Shown: piece after piece, positions 34,100 to 43,483 of the stretch
Layout: every line of letters begins with the position of its first letter
How positions within the stretch are numbered: position 1 is the stretch's first letter
NCBI GenBank assembly: GCA_965262505.1
Contig: CBDHFM010000030.1
Location: 1,054,001-1,118,000 of the forward strand
Origin: JACPPO01 sp965262505
GTDB taxonomy: Bacteria > Acidobacteriota > Vicinamibacteria > Vicinamibacterales > UBA2999
DNA length: 64,000 bases
Direction: 5' to 3'
Notes under the pieces: model-generated
What the model was told of the DNA's origin: nothing
What the model saw: only the letters and a program-made list of their open reading frames with translations
The model's database searches: none
Program-made: the position numbers and the translations under genes

Positions 34100-34127
34100 T
34101 GGCCGCGTCAGCCCGCGCCGACGCGGC
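34100..34127. terminator. GC-rich hairpin between the partner gene and the pterin genes
   Basis: A perfect 9-bp inverted repeat (GGCCGCGTC / GACGCGGCC) with a 10-base loop in the 93-base gap after the stop at 34154 (minus strand). There is no T run, so the call as terminator is tentative. Confidence 0.4.
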
Positions 34128-34153
34128 CCCTTACCGCCGCAACCCTGGCTGCG

Positions 34154-34957
34154 TTAGGCTCCAGGCCACTCGAGGTAATCGCCCGAGCATGAGATCTCTC
34201 CGAGTTCCCAGTCCGGCTGCAACTCAAAATAGCCGGTGGCGGTCCAGGGTCTCGCCAGCGTCATGGCGTCTTCCATGATGAAGTCGACCTCGAGCCGATC
34301 GAAGGCGACACGCCGAAAGCGCTCCGTGATCTTGAACTGGTCGCTGTGCGGCGTGCCCGCCCGGTCCATCCAGGTCTTGTCGTTGAAGCCGATGGTGACG
34401 ACTTCGAACGTGGTGTCGGTGACCCACCGGCCGACCGAGTGTCCCATCCAGATGAGATCCGGGTCCGCCGGAAGCTCGCGCCCGTCGGTCCACATCCGGC
34501 GCAGGAGGTGGTCGTATTCGAAGACCTGTAGCACCGCCTTGGGAGTCTGGATGAACTCGAACGGATACGGATGGAAGTAGACACGCGGCACGCCCGGCGG
34601 ATAGCACTTGATGAGTACCGGGTCGTTCGTCTCGTCGAGCGTGTAGTCGCCCGTATTATTGGACCTGTTCCCTTTGAGCTGCTCCAACCCCAACGCCGTG
34701 AGCGGGGGGGGCACCCCCGGGGTCCAGGTGGCCCCGTTGAACGACTCGACGCCTGGAGGCGTGCGCTTCATCCACACGCCGGTCAGGTCGCGCGCCGGCG
34801 CCGGACGCGACGCCGCGGCGGCCTGGGCCGCGCCACCCCCCTGATCGCCTTGCGTGGCCGGTTGAGCCCTCGGCGCCGCGATTACGCACACCGCAGCGAA
34901 CGCTACAGCCCACGCGAACGTCGTCGCGCTCCGCCGCATCTGCAGCCTCATCTGCAT
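34154..34957 (-). CDS. Secreted 'GRWEGDTLVV' family protein, DUF6152 partner
   Basis: 267 residues from ATG 34957, whose first base is shared with the stop of the DUF6152 gene (TGATG), a sign of coupled translation. Signal peptide ATTFAWAVAFAAVCVIAAP. Family elements: DLTGVWMKRTPPGVESFNGA, CYPPGVPRVYFHPYPFEFIQ, VFEYDHLLRRMWTDGRELPA, WMGHSVGRWVTDTTFEVVTI, DQFKITERFRRVAFDRLEVD, LARPWTATGYFELQPDW. The signature W-E-G-D-T is changed to W-V-T-D-T. Function unknown. Confidence 0.77.
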   Translation of the reverse strand: MQMRLQMRRSATTFAWAVAFAAVCVIAAPRAQPATQGDQGGGAAQAAAASRPAPARDLTGVWMKRTPPGVESFNGATWTPGVPPPLTALGLEQLKGNRSNNTGDYTLDETNDPVLIKCYPPGVPRVYFHPYPFEFIQTPKAVLQVFEYDHLLRRMWTDGRELPADPDLIWMGHSVGRWVTDTTFEVVTIGFNDKTWMDRAGTPHSDQFKITERFRRVAFDRLEVDFIMEDAMTLARPWTATGYFELQPDWELGEISCSGDYLEWPGA

Positions 34958-35343
34958 CAGTACAGCTCGCGGAGCGGGAGCTCGTTGCCGTCCGGCCCCA
35001 CGACCATCCGGAGTTGCAGGATGTGACTTCCTCCCTTGTGAGGTGTCCCGGTAACCGTGATCTGATCGCCGGGATTCAGCGTGCGCTTGGTCCACCCCCC
35101 CCTGGCGAGCTTGTTGGGCGCCGTGAGCCAGCCTGACCACTGCTCCGTGACGCCCTCCTCGGTGGTCACGTCAAAGTAGATGAGCACGTGCGGATTGGCG
35201 AACCGCAACTCGGTCACCGTCCCCGAAAAACTGATCCTCTGTGTCTGATCGAACGCCGCGCCGCCATGGTGGGCAAGCGCCGGCATCGTCACCGCCAGGA
35301 TCGCTACAATAGCCACACTGAGCGTTATCAGGCTCTTTCTCAT
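34957..35343 (-). CDS. DUF6152 family secreted protein
   Basis: 128 residues from ATG 35343 (AGGGGAG nine bases upstream). Signal peptide ITLSVAIVAILAVTMPALA cut before HHGGAAFDQ, so two histidines stand at the mature N-terminus. Core motifs: ISFSGTVTELRFANPHVLIY, FDVTTEEGVTEQWSGWLTAP and LNPGDQITVTGTPHKGGSHI. Its stop overlaps the start of the partner gene by one base. It is divergent from the DUF2182 gene at 35402. Confidence 0.87.
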   Translation of the reverse strand: MRKSLITLSVAIVAILAVTMPALAHHGGAAFDQTQRISFSGTVTELRFANPHVLIYFDVTTEEGVTEQWSGWLTAPNKLARGGWTKRTLNPGDQITVTGTPHKGGSHILQLRMVVGPDGNELPLRELY

Positions 35344-35401
35344 GCGTACATCTCCCCTTGACCGGTCATTCTCATCCCTCCGCGAACTCGTGTCAATTAG
35401 C

Positions 35402-36142
35402 ATGTTTCGCCTGAGCGCCGGCCTTGCGCTCCTCACGCTGCTCTGCTGGCTGTGGATTGTGCCGATGGCGCGAGACATGTACGGGCCGATGACCGGATCG
35501 TCCGCCTGGATGATGGCCGCCACGTGGGACGCGCGCTACCTCTCGCTGCTGTGGGCCATGTGGGCGGTCATGATGGCCGGGATGATGCTGCCGTCGGCCT
35601 TTCCTGTGCTGCTGCTCTACAACGGCGTGCTGCGCCGCGCACCCGACGCAGGGCCGCCGACGCCGCGCGTCGCCGTCATGGCCGCCGGCTATCTGCTGGT
35701 CTGGCTGCTGTTCAGCGTTGCCGCCACGGCGCTGCAGCGCGTGTTGAGCGGACTGCTGCTCCTGACGCCGATGATGGAGCTGGCCAGCCCGCGCGCCGGG
35801 GCCGCCCTGCTGCTGACGGCCGGGATCTACCAGTGGACGCCGCTCAAGGGCACCTGCCTCCGGGAGTGCCGCTCACCGCTGTCGTTCCTCACGCAACACT
35901 GGCGGGCCGGCACGACCGGCGCGTTCCGGATGGGACTGGGCCATGGCGTCTACTGCCTCGGCTGCTGCTGGGCGCTGATGCTCCTGCTCTTCGTCGGCGG
36001 GGTGATGAATCTCTGGGTCATCGCGGCACTCACCCTGCTCGTCCTGGTCGAGAAAATCGCCCCGTTCGGCGAGCAGAGCGGCCGCGTGACCGGCGCCGTG
36101 CTGATCGGCGCCGGCCTGTGGGTACTCGCAGGAGCGTTCTAG
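35402..36142 (+). CDS. DUF2182 integral membrane protein
   Basis: 246 residues from ATG 35402; the earlier GTG/ATG at 35342 would add a charged non-membrane stretch overlapping the divergent promoter. About seven membrane segments. The family signatures LSLLWAMWAVMMAGMMLPSA, YQWTPLKGTCLRECRSPLSF and GLGHGVYCLGCCWALMLLLF are all present, with conserved cysteines and a methionine-rich helix that suggest metal binding. The convergent neighbour encodes DUF1326, and these two families are regularly found together. The two stop codons overlap within one CTAG. Confidence 0.87.
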   Translation: MFRLSAGLALLTLLCWLWIVPMARDMYGPMTGSSAWMMAATWDARYLSLLWAMWAVMMAGMMLPSAFPVLLLYNGVLRRAPDAGPPTPRVAVMAAGYLLVWLLFSVAATALQRVLSGLLLLTPMMELASPRAGAALLLTAGIYQWTPLKGTCLRECRSPLSFLTQHWRAGTTGAFRMGLGHGVYCLGCCWALMLLLFVGGVMNLWVIAALTLLVLVEKIAPFGEQSGRVTGAVLIGAGLWVLAGAF

Positions 36143-36762
36143 GCGTTCGACCAGTCGAACTCGAACATTATCCAGTTCGACTTCTCCGCGGCCACGGACA
36201 CACCGCTCGAGCTGGCGCGGTGCGTGCCCACGCCGCACTCGCCCCTCTTCCAGATGAATCCGGTGGGGAGTTCGATGTTGGCGAGATGCTCTTCACCGGT
36301 CACCGGGTTCTTGAACGTGTCGCCCCGTCCCTCGCCGCCCCCTTCCGCGCGGAACGTGCGCTTCCGCCCCTGGCCCTCGACCGTGATCTTCGCCTTGGCG
36401 AGACCCACAACCTCGAACGTCGGGCCAAGGATCTCCCACGGCATGCCGCCGAGCTTCCCGGTGAAGATCTGGGCGAGCATCTCGACCTGCGCGTCGGTGG
36501 TCGCGGGATCGACCACGAAGGCGCACTTGCCGTTGTCCTGATGGATCGCTTTGGGCCAGTCGAGGACCGCCGCGCATTTCACGCCCGAGAGGTCCACATC
36601 ACCCGCGGATCCTTTGGCGACCTCGAACCCGACGAACGCCCGGTAACTGCCGTCCTTTGAGCTGGGAAAGCCTCCAAAGTTGCATCCGCAGCCGAAATCG
36701 CAGTTGCAGTACTCGTGGGCGCGTCCGCGAAGGGCCCATTTCGTTGCCGTCGCTGTCGCCAT
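36139..36762 (-). CDS. DUF1326 domain protein
   Basis: 207 residues. The N-terminal cysteine cluster EYCNCDFGCGCNFGGFPSS is diagnostic. It is followed by YRAFVGFEVAKGSAGDVDLS, MLAQIFTGKLGGMPWEILGP and NIELPTGFIWKRGECGVGTH. No signal peptide. DUF1326 proteins associate with DUF2182 membrane proteins; a metal-related role is suspected but not shown. The gene follows the peroxiredoxin gene by 39 bases on the same strand and overlaps the DUF2182 stop by 4 bases. Confidence 0.88.
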   Translation of the reverse strand: MATATATKWALRGRAHEYCNCDFGCGCNFGGFPSSKDGSYRAFVGFEVAKGSAGDVDLSGVKCAAVLDWPKAIHQDNGKCAFVVDPATTDAQVEMLAQIFTGKLGGMPWEILGPTFEVVGLAKAKITVEGQGRKRTFRAEGGGEGRGDTFKNPVTGEEHLANIELPTGFIWKRGECGVGTHRASSSGVSVAAEKSNWIMFEFDWSNA

Positions 36763-36801
36763 TACTTCAGCCTCCTGTTGAACGTTACGCGATCAAAATT
36801 C

Positions 36802-37464
36802 TTACGACTTGGGCTGCGGCACGACGCGAAGATACGGCTTGAGCGTTTTCCATCCCTGCGGATACACCTTCTTCGCATCGTCATCCGATACCGACGGGAG
36901 AATAATCACGTCGTCGCCCTGCTTCCAGTTCACCGGCGTCCCTACCTTGTGCTTGGCCGTCAGCTGCATGGAGTCGATCACGCGCAGCACCTCGTCGAAA
37001 TTGCGCCCTGTACTCATCGGGTACGCGATGATGAGCTTGATCTTCTTGTCCGGGCCGATGACGAACACGTTGCGCACCGTCTGATTGTCGGCGGCCGTCC
37101 TGCCGTCGCAGCCGCCGGCGAGATCGGTCGGTAGCATCCCGTACTTCTTCGAGACAGCCAGGTCCGTGTCGCCGATCATCGGGTAGTTCGGCTCGTGGCC
37201 CTGGGTCTCCTTGATGTCGTTCGCCCAGCGCTTGTGATTGTCCACCGGGTCGACGCTCAAGCCGATAATCTTCGTCTTGCGCTTGTCGAACTCGGACTTA
37301 AGCTTGGCCATGTACCCCAGCTCGGTCGTACATACCGGCGTGAAGTCCTTCGGGTGCGAGAACAGCACGGCCCACGAATCGCCGATCCAATCGTGAAATT
37401 TTATTCGGCCCTGGGTAGTGTCGGCCTCGAAGTCGGGTGCCAGGTCGCCAAGTCGAAGACTCAT
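36802..37464 (-). CDS. Peroxiredoxin (1-Cys, Prx6 type)
   Basis: 220 residues from ATG 37464 with AGGAGG eight bases upstream. The peroxidatic cysteine is Cys45 in HPKDFTPVCTTELGYMAKL. The long C-terminal arm with GGCDGRTAADNQTVRNVFVI and VPQPKS-type ending is characteristic of Prx6/1-Cys proteins. The enzyme reduces hydrogen peroxide and organic hydroperoxides in the cytoplasm. A second cysteine in GGCDGR may be non-catalytic. It is co-directional with DUF1326. Confidence 0.95.
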   Translation of the reverse strand: MSLRLGDLAPDFEADTTQGRIKFHDWIGDSWAVLFSHPKDFTPVCTTELGYMAKLKSEFDKRKTKIIGLSVDPVDNHKRWANDIKETQGHEPNYPMIGDTDLAVSKKYGMLPTDLAGGCDGRTAADNQTVRNVFVIGPDKKIKLIIAYPMSTGRNFDEVLRVIDSMQLTAKHKVGTPVNWKQGDDVIILPSVSDDDAKKVYPQGWKTLKPYLRVVPQPKS

Positions 37465-37528
37465 GGGGGAACCTCCTTGTAAATCGTATGTGTCAGGTCG
37501 TGTGTCAGGGGCCTCGATTCTATCGCGG

Positions 37529-40500
37529 TCACACCCCGTGCGGGCTACCGAGCCACGAGTCCGGCCCTCGTTCGCCTGAGTGACGTGCCGTGACACCACC
37601 GTACTTCAAGTACAACGTCGGGACGACGAACATGTTCAGCAGCGTCGAGGTCGTCAGCCCGCATAGAATCACGATCGCCATCGGCGTCTGAATTTCGCTT
37701 CCAGACTCGCCGCCGCGTAGCGCCAGCGGAATCAAGGCAAGGCCGGAGGCCATGGCGGTCATCAGGATCGGCACGAGCCGTTCGTGCGCAGCCCGCTCCA
37801 CCGCGTCACGAAGGTTCGTCACGCCCTCCGCCCGGATCAGGTGATGGATGTGCGAGACCAGCATGATGCCGTTGCGGGTCGCGATGCCGAACAACGTGAT
37901 GAACCCGATAATCGAGGCGACGCTCAGGACGCCACCCGCCAGGAAGACACCGGCGACGCCGCCGATAAGCGCCAGTGGCAGGTTGAGCATCACGAGCAGC
38001 GCATCGCGGGCGCGCCCGAATGCGAGCACCAGCATCATGAACAGGCCGGCAATGGCGGCGGCGCCCAGCACTAGGAGCGTTTCGGTGGCGCTCTCCTGGC
38101 TCTCGAACTGGCCGCCATACTCCACGCGGTACCCGTCCGGCATCGGCACCTGGGCGGCCACGGCCGCCTGGATGTCCTCCACGACGCTTCCGAGATCACG
38201 GCCCGAGACGTTGGAGGAGACCACGATCCGGCGCTGCACGTTCTCACGGAGAATCATGTTCGCGCCCATCTCCCGGCGGACGTCGGCCAGCACGCGAAGC
38301 GGCACCGACTGACCCGACGGCGTGTCCACCGGCAGGTCGGCAATCCGTTCGAAATCGACGGCAGAGGCGGCATCGAGCTTCACGACCAGGTCGAACGCGG
38401 TCGCGCGATCGAAGATCCGTCCGACCGTCGTGCCGGCGAAGCTCGTCTCGATCGCCTCGGCGACGTCCCGAACGCGCAACCCGTACCGCGCGATGGCCGG
38501 CCGGTCCAGCACGAACCGCACGAAGGGGATCTCCGTCTGCGGTTCGAGCGTCAGATCCGCGACGCCTGCGACGCCGCCCATCGCCTCCTGCACGCGCTCG
38601 CCGATGCGCCGCAAGGTGACGAGGTCCTCGCCGACGATCTTGACGGCGATATTCGCGCGCGTGCCGGACAGCATGTGGTCGATGCGGTGGGAGATCGGCT
38701 GTCCGATCGCTACGTTCGTGCCAGGCAACCCGGCGAAGTTCTGCCGCAGTTCCGCCAGAAACTCCTCGCGCGGACGGTCGCTGTCGCGCAAGCCCACGTC
38801 GATTTCGGCCCCCTCGACGCCCTGCACGTGCTCGTCCAGTTCGGCGCGCCCCGTGCGGCGCGCCGTGGCAACGACTTCGGGCTGCGCCAGCAGGATCTGC
38901 TCCACCCGCCGGCCGATCTCGTCGGACTTGGCGAGTGAGGTGCCCGGTAGCGTGTTCGCGGTGATCGTCAGACTCCCCTCTTGAAACTCCGGCAGAAACG
39001 AGGTGCCGAACCGCGTCATCGCCGATCCGGCCGCCACGAGGAGCACCAGCGATATCGCGGTCACCACCACCGGACGGTCGAGGGCGTACGGCAGCACCAC
39101 GGAAAAACGTGCCTTCAGCGTGCGGGCCAGCCACCCCTCGTGGCCTCGCACAACCGTGGCGGCACCAGGCAGGAACGCAAAACAGAGCGCCGGCGTGACG
39201 ACGATCGCCACGCCCAGCGACGCCAGGAGCGCCACGATGTACGCGTACGCCAGCGGCGTCAGCAGGCGGCCCTCCACGCCGGACAACCCGAAAATCGGCA
39301 GGAACACCAGGACGATGATGACGGTGGCGAAGACAATCGATGTGCGGATCTCGAGCGTCGCATCGCGCACGACCACCGCGGCCGCCAGGCGCTCCGGCGG
39401 CGGCAGCAGCGCATTCTCCCGAAGCCGGCGCACCACATTCTCCACATCGATAATCGCGTCGTCGACGAGCGCCCCGATGGAGATGGCCAGCCCACCAAGC
39501 GTCATCGTGTTGATCGTCACGTCGAAGCCGCGCAGCACGAGGATCGCCGCGGCCAGCGAGAGAGGGATCGCCATGATGGTGATGGCCCCCGCGCGTGCGT
39601 TGGCCAGGAAGATGAGCACAATCGCGATAACGAGAAAGGCGCCGTCGCGCAGTGCGGTGATCACGTTATTGACGGCGACCTGGATGAAGTCGGCCTGCCG
39701 GAATATCATTCGATCGATCGTGATCCCCGGCGGCAGCTCCCCCTGCAGCACGTCGAGTTCGCGGTCGAGCAGCGCCGTCACGTCAATCGTGTTCGCGCCA
39801 GGCTGCTTCTGCACGCCGACGATGACCGCGGGCGCGCCGTTGCGCGACCCCTCCCCACGCTTGAGCGCCGGGCCTTCCCGCACGTCCGCGACATCGCGAA
39901 TCAGCACTGACCGCGTGCCGCGCATCGCCACGACGCTGTCGCCGATCTCGTCAACGGCGCGCGTGCGACCTATGACCTGGAGCACGTATTCCTGAGGGCC
40001 CTCGGTGTAGATGCCCGCCGACGCGTTCTCGCTGGCGCCGCGAGCCGCGTCGAGGAGCTCGGTGAGCGACACGTTGTTCGCCCGCAGTGCTTCGGGGTGC
40101 GCCACCACCTGAAACTGCCGCTCCGCCCCGCCGATCGGCGTCACCTGCGAGACACCCGGCACGGCGAGCAGCCTCCGGCGGACGAGTGTGTCCGCCACGG
40201 TCCGCAGGGTGAGCGGATCGACGCTCTCGGACGAAAGCGCGAAGAAGAGAATCTCGCCCATGATCGACGAGATCGGCGCCAGGACCGGCCGTTCAACCTG
40301 CGGCGGCAGCGCGCCGGCCACGAGCGCCAGCTTCTCCGCCACAAGCTGGCGCGCGATGTAGATATCAACGCCCCAGTCGAATTCCACCCAGACGACGCCG
40401 ATGCCCACGGCGCTCGCCGAGCGGACCCGGCGTACGCCCGAGACGCCGTTGATCGCGCTCTCGATCGGAAAGACCACCAGCGATTCCATCTCCTCGGGGG

Positions 40501-40666
40501 CCATCCCGTGGCCTTCCGCGAGGATCGTCACCGTGGGCGCCGTCAGGTCGGGAAACACGTCGACCGGCATGTCGCGGGCCGTCCAGATCCCCGCGGCGAG
40601 CAGCAGGACCGACAGGGCGATCACGATCCCGTGATGGTCGATCGACCATTGAATCAGGCGTTTCAT
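37529..40666 (-). CDS. Heavy-metal efflux RND transporter (CusA/CzcA family)
   Basis: 1045 residues, the usual HME-RND length. N-terminal MKRLIQWSIDHHGIVIALSV, then periplasmic loops and twelve membrane segments. The proton relay acids are in GALVDDAIIDVENVVRRLRE within TM4, as in CusA and CzcA. RND box motifs include VWVEFDWGVDIYIARQLV and GYRVEYGGQFESQESA. The start is 1 base after the stop of the adaptor gene. It pumps metal ions from periplasm to outside together with the adaptor and the TolC-like channel encoded just upstream. Copper or silver is the likely substrate, by analogy only. Confidence 0.93.
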   Translation of the reverse strand: MKRLIQWSIDHHGIVIALSVLLLAAGIWTARDMPVDVFPDLTAPTVTILAEGHGMAPEEMESLVVFPIESAINGVSGVRRVRSASAVGIGVVWVEFDWGVDIYIARQLVAEKLALVAGALPPQVERPVLAPISSIMGEILFFALSSESVDPLTLRTVADTLVRRRLLAVPGVSQVTPIGGAERQFQVVAHPEALRANNVSLTELLDAARGASENASAGIYTEGPQEYVLQVIGRTRAVDEIGDSVVAMRGTRSVLIRDVADVREGPALKRGEGSRNGAPAVIVGVQKQPGANTIDVTALLDRELDVLQGELPPGITIDRMIFRQADFIQVAVNNVITALRDGAFLVIAIVLIFLANARAGAITIMAIPLSLAAAILVLRGFDVTINTMTLGGLAISIGALVDDAIIDVENVVRRLRENALLPPPERLAAAVVVRDATLEIRTSIVFATVIIVLVFLPIFGLSGVEGRLLTPLAYAYIVALLASLGVAIVVTPALCFAFLPGAATVVRGHEGWLARTLKARFSVVLPYALDRPVVVTAISLVLLVAAGSAMTRFGTSFLPEFQEGSLTITANTLPGTSLAKSDEIGRRVEQILLAQPEVVATARRTGRAELDEHVQGVEGAEIDVGLRDSDRPREEFLAELRQNFAGLPGTNVAIGQPISHRIDHMLSGTRANIAVKIVGEDLVTLRRIGERVQEAMGGVAGVADLTLEPQTEIPFVRFVLDRPAIARYGLRVRDVAEAIETSFAGTTVGRIFDRATAFDLVVKLDAASAVDFERIADLPVDTPSGQSVPLRVLADVRREMGANMILRENVQRRIVVSSNVSGRDLGSVVEDIQAAVAAQVPMPDGYRVEYGGQFESQESATETLLVLGAAAIAGLFMMLVLAFGRARDALLVMLNLPLALIGGVAGVFLAGGVLSVASIIGFITLFGIATRNGIMLVSHIHHLIRAEGVTNLRDAVERAAHERLVPILMTAMASGLALIPLALRGGESGSEIQTPMAIVILCGLTTSTLLNMFVVPTLYLKYGGVTARHSGERGPDSWLGSPHGV

Positions 40667-40667
40667 C

Positions 40668-42215
40668 TCAGTGCACGTGCCCTTCCGCCGGCAACCCGCC
40701 GGCCGCCGAGGCAAGCTGAACGTCGTAGGCGCCGCGGGTGACGACGCGTTCGCCCGTCTGCACGCCGGCGCGCACCCCTACCAGGTCGCCATCCCGCACG
40801 CCGACCTCGATGAAGCGCCGAGAGAAACTCTCACCGCCCGTCTGGACGAACACATAGGGAAGCCCCGCCTGGGTCAGCACGGCATCCTTCGGCACGGCCG
40901 GCATCCGCTCGCGCGCGCCCATGTAGAGGATGGCCACGGCCGTCTGGCCGATCAGGAGCTGGCCCGCCCGGTTGTCCACGTCGAACTGCACCGGCAGCGC
41001 TCTCGTTGCCGGGTCGATCACGCCTGCGTCGTGCATGTGATCCGCCTCCACGACGAGCGGATCGGGCCGGCCCGGTATCTCGAGCGCGATTTCGGTGACC
41101 TCACCTTGCAGCGGCGCGTCGGAGGCCGGCACGTGCGCCTGCAGCTCGACACGGTCGGTGCGGACGATCCGGAAGAGCGGCGCGCCTTCGTCGTACGACG
41201 CCCCGAGCGCGGCAAAGACGGCGGCGAGCCGGCCGGCGATAGGGGCCCGTAGGACGAATGAGTTGCCCGACGCGGACCCTCCGCCCGTCGTCAAGGTCTC
41301 GTCGCGCTGTGCGAGACGCGCCCGCGCCGCCACGAGACGCGCCTCCGCGACCTTGAAGGCACGCTGGGCTTCCTCGACACGCCGCGCGGGCACTGCCCGT
41401 TCGGCGAGCAACCGTTCGGCGCGCGCAAGGTCGGACGCCGTGGCGTCGACCGACGCCTGCGCCTCGGCCTCCGCGGCGACGAGCGTGGCGCGGTCGGCGC
41501 CGGCCTCGCCCAGACGAGGCTGGATGCGGCCCAGCTCCTGTCCCGGAGTGACGCTGTCGCCGACGGCCAGTAGGGTCCCGGCCATGAATCGCCCGCCAGC
41601 CGGGGCGCCAACGATCGCCTCGCCACCAGTCAACGGCTCGATGACCGCGGGGACGCGAACGCCCCGGCGCAGTTCGGCTTCCTGCACGATCGCCGTGGCG
41701 AACCCGATGGTCCACTGCGGCTCCTTCAAGTACGAGATGGCGCTCGGGTCGTCTTCGACCAGGCGTTCCGCGTCGGCAACGGCCGCAGCCTGATCCGGAA
41801 ACACCGTCACGGTGCCAAGGTCATGACGGTCCATCAGGTCCGGCGCTTCGATGACCAGTTGCCACCGGTAGCGGCCATCCGTCGGTAGGGCAGCAAGCAC
41901 CCGGAACACGCCCGGCCGCGACGCCTCCTCCCCCTGCAACAGGGCTGGCGGCCCTCCAGACTCCGGCGTGAACTCGAGCCGCGGCCGCCCGGTGGTCATC
42001 GCCGAAAAGTCGCTCAAGCGCGTGAGGTGCACGGCGAAGAGCGCCTCCTGCCCGGCCACGAGCGGTGGATACTCCATGAACAGCTCCGTCGTGTCCGTCC
42101 AGGCCGTGACGTCGAGCGTCGGCACCTCGGCTTCGGGCTGCACGACTTCGCCGCCGCAGGCGGCCATCGCCAGCGCGATGACCAGGCCCATCCCGGTTGT
42201 GGTGATGCGATTCAT
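40668..42215 (-). CDS. RND efflux periplasmic adaptor lipoprotein (CusB type)
   Basis: 515 residues from ATG 42215, chosen because GGGAG lies five bases upstream and the ATGA overlap with the previous stop is typical. Lipobox LAMAACGG. A ~150-residue N-terminal extension (VTAWTDTTELFMEYPPLVAG, LPTDGRYRWQLVIEAPDLMD) precedes the adaptor core: beta-barrel and lipoyl halves (GGRFMAGTLLAVGDSVTPGQ, VLRAPIAGRLAAVFAALGAS) around a helical hairpin. The C-terminal part has YVFVQTGGESFSRRFIEVGV. Links CusA to the outer channel. Confidence 0.92.
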   Translation of the reverse strand: MNRITTTGMGLVIALAMAACGGEVVQPEAEVPTLDVTAWTDTTELFMEYPPLVAGQEALFAVHLTRLSDFSAMTTGRPRLEFTPESGGPPALLQGEEASRPGVFRVLAALPTDGRYRWQLVIEAPDLMDRHDLGTVTVFPDQAAAVADAERLVEDDPSAISYLKEPQWTIGFATAIVQEAELRRGVRVPAVIEPLTGGEAIVGAPAGGRFMAGTLLAVGDSVTPGQELGRIQPRLGEAGADRATLVAAEAEAQASVDATASDLARAERLLAERAVPARRVEEAQRAFKVAEARLVAARARLAQRDETLTTGGGSASGNSFVLRAPIAGRLAAVFAALGASYDEGAPLFRIVRTDRVELQAHVPASDAPLQGEVTEIALEIPGRPDPLVVEADHMHDAGVIDPATRALPVQFDVDNRAGQLLIGQTAVAILYMGARERMPAVPKDAVLTQAGLPYVFVQTGGESFSRRFIEVGVRDGDLVGVRAGVQTGERVVTRGAYDVQLASAAGGLPAEGHVH

Positions 42216-43432
42216 GGAATCTCCCATCCGCTCACGAATTCAAGCTCAATTTCCGCTTCCCGCACGGCGGCGTCGAGCGTCGCCTGGCGCACACGCGCCG
42301 ATGCGCCGATCCGATAGGCATCCAGTAGCTCAAGTATGCCGCGCTCCCCGGCCTCATAACTCACCAGCGCGATCCGCTCGATCTGCTCGGCGTTCGCCGT
42401 CACCGCCGTTCGGTAGCGATCCGCGCTGTCGCGACGTGCAACCAGAGCGGTACGCCATCCGGCGATCTGCGCGCGCAGGGTCAGCCGAGCCGTTTCCGTG
42501 TCGGCACGGACCTGCAACGCGCGCGCCTGGGCCGCGGCGCGCTCAGGTCGGGCGCGGTCGAAAAGCGGCACGCTGACATGCACGCTGACGACGGTCCCGA
42601 TGTCGCCAGTGCCGGCATTGGAGGATTTCGTGCCTGCGAACACCTCCGGCTCGGGAATGGCCCGCCGGCCGGCCGCGCGTTCGGCCAGCGTGGCGGCCTC
42701 GAGCTCATGCCGAAGACCCAGGAGATTCGGCCGCGAGGCCTCGGCCCGGGCGACCAGGTTCTCCAGCGACGGCAACATCGTGGGCGGCTGCTCAGTCGTC
42801 ACCGCTTCGACGTCCCCATCCGGCGCAGTCGGGAAGAAGCTCACGAGCATCGCCTGGGCTCGCGCCCGCTCGGTGGCCGCGGCCGCGCGGTCGGCTTCGA
42901 CGTCGATCGCCTCGCGGTCGGCCCGGAGCCGGTCGAATCCGGCCGCCTCGCCGGCCGCTTCCCGACGACCCAGCACCTCGGCCAAGTCGCGCAGGCGATC
43001 CCAGCTGCGGGTGAGTTCACGCTCTCTCGTCTGGGCCGCCCAAAGATCCGTGAACGACAGCCTGAGGTCGGCGCGAAGGCGCCGGATCTCGTCGTCGGCA
43101 CGGCTGGTCGCCGCATCGACGCGCGCGGACGCGGCGCTCACGTCGAGTCGCCGGCGTCCCGTCACGGGGAGGACCTGCGACACCATCAGCATATGTTCCG
43201 TTACGCCGGCCACCGCTTCGCGATTGAAAATGACGCGGGGGTTGGGCAGGCGGCCGACGGCCAAGACGTCGGCGCGCGCGATCTCCACGGCCGCGCGGAC
43301 AGACTGGACGCGCGGGCTCTCGGTCGAGAGCCGAGCCAGCGCCTGCGATTCCGTCAGGGACAAGGTTTGAGCCCCGGCGCCGGCCGGTAGCAGAGCGGCG
43401 GCGAGCAGGGCGCACACGACAAGCACGCGCAT
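42212..43432 (-). CDS. TolC-family outer-membrane efflux protein (CusC type)
   Basis: 406 residues. Signal peptide RVLVVCALLAAALLPAGAGA. Two OEP repeats of long helices, for example LTESQALARLSTESPRVQSV and ASRPNLLGLRHELEAATLAE, with YEAGERGILELLDAYRIGAS near the C-terminus. Together with the two following genes it forms a tripartite pump. Its stop overlaps the adaptor start by four bases. Compared with CusC it is somewhat short and lacks a lipobox. Confidence 0.9.
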   Translation of the reverse strand: MRVLVVCALLAAALLPAGAGAQTLSLTESQALARLSTESPRVQSVRAAVEIARADVLAVGRLPNPRVIFNREAVAGVTEHMLMVSQVLPVTGRRRLDVSAASARVDAATSRADDEIRRLRADLRLSFTDLWAAQTRERELTRSWDRLRDLAEVLGRREAAGEAAGFDRLRADREAIDVEADRAAAATERARAQAMLVSFFPTAPDGDVEAVTTEQPPTMLPSLENLVARAEASRPNLLGLRHELEAATLAERAAGRRAIPEPEVFAGTKSSNAGTGDIGTVVSVHVSVPLFDRARPERAAAQARALQVRADTETARLTLRAQIAGWRTALVARRDSADRYRTAVTANAEQIERIALVSYEAGERGILELLDAYRIGASARVRQATLDAAVREAEIELEFVSGWEIP

Positions 43433-43483
43433 AAGACCTCGAATCGAAAAAAGAAAAAGGCGGACGACGGGTGAGCCGTCAGA

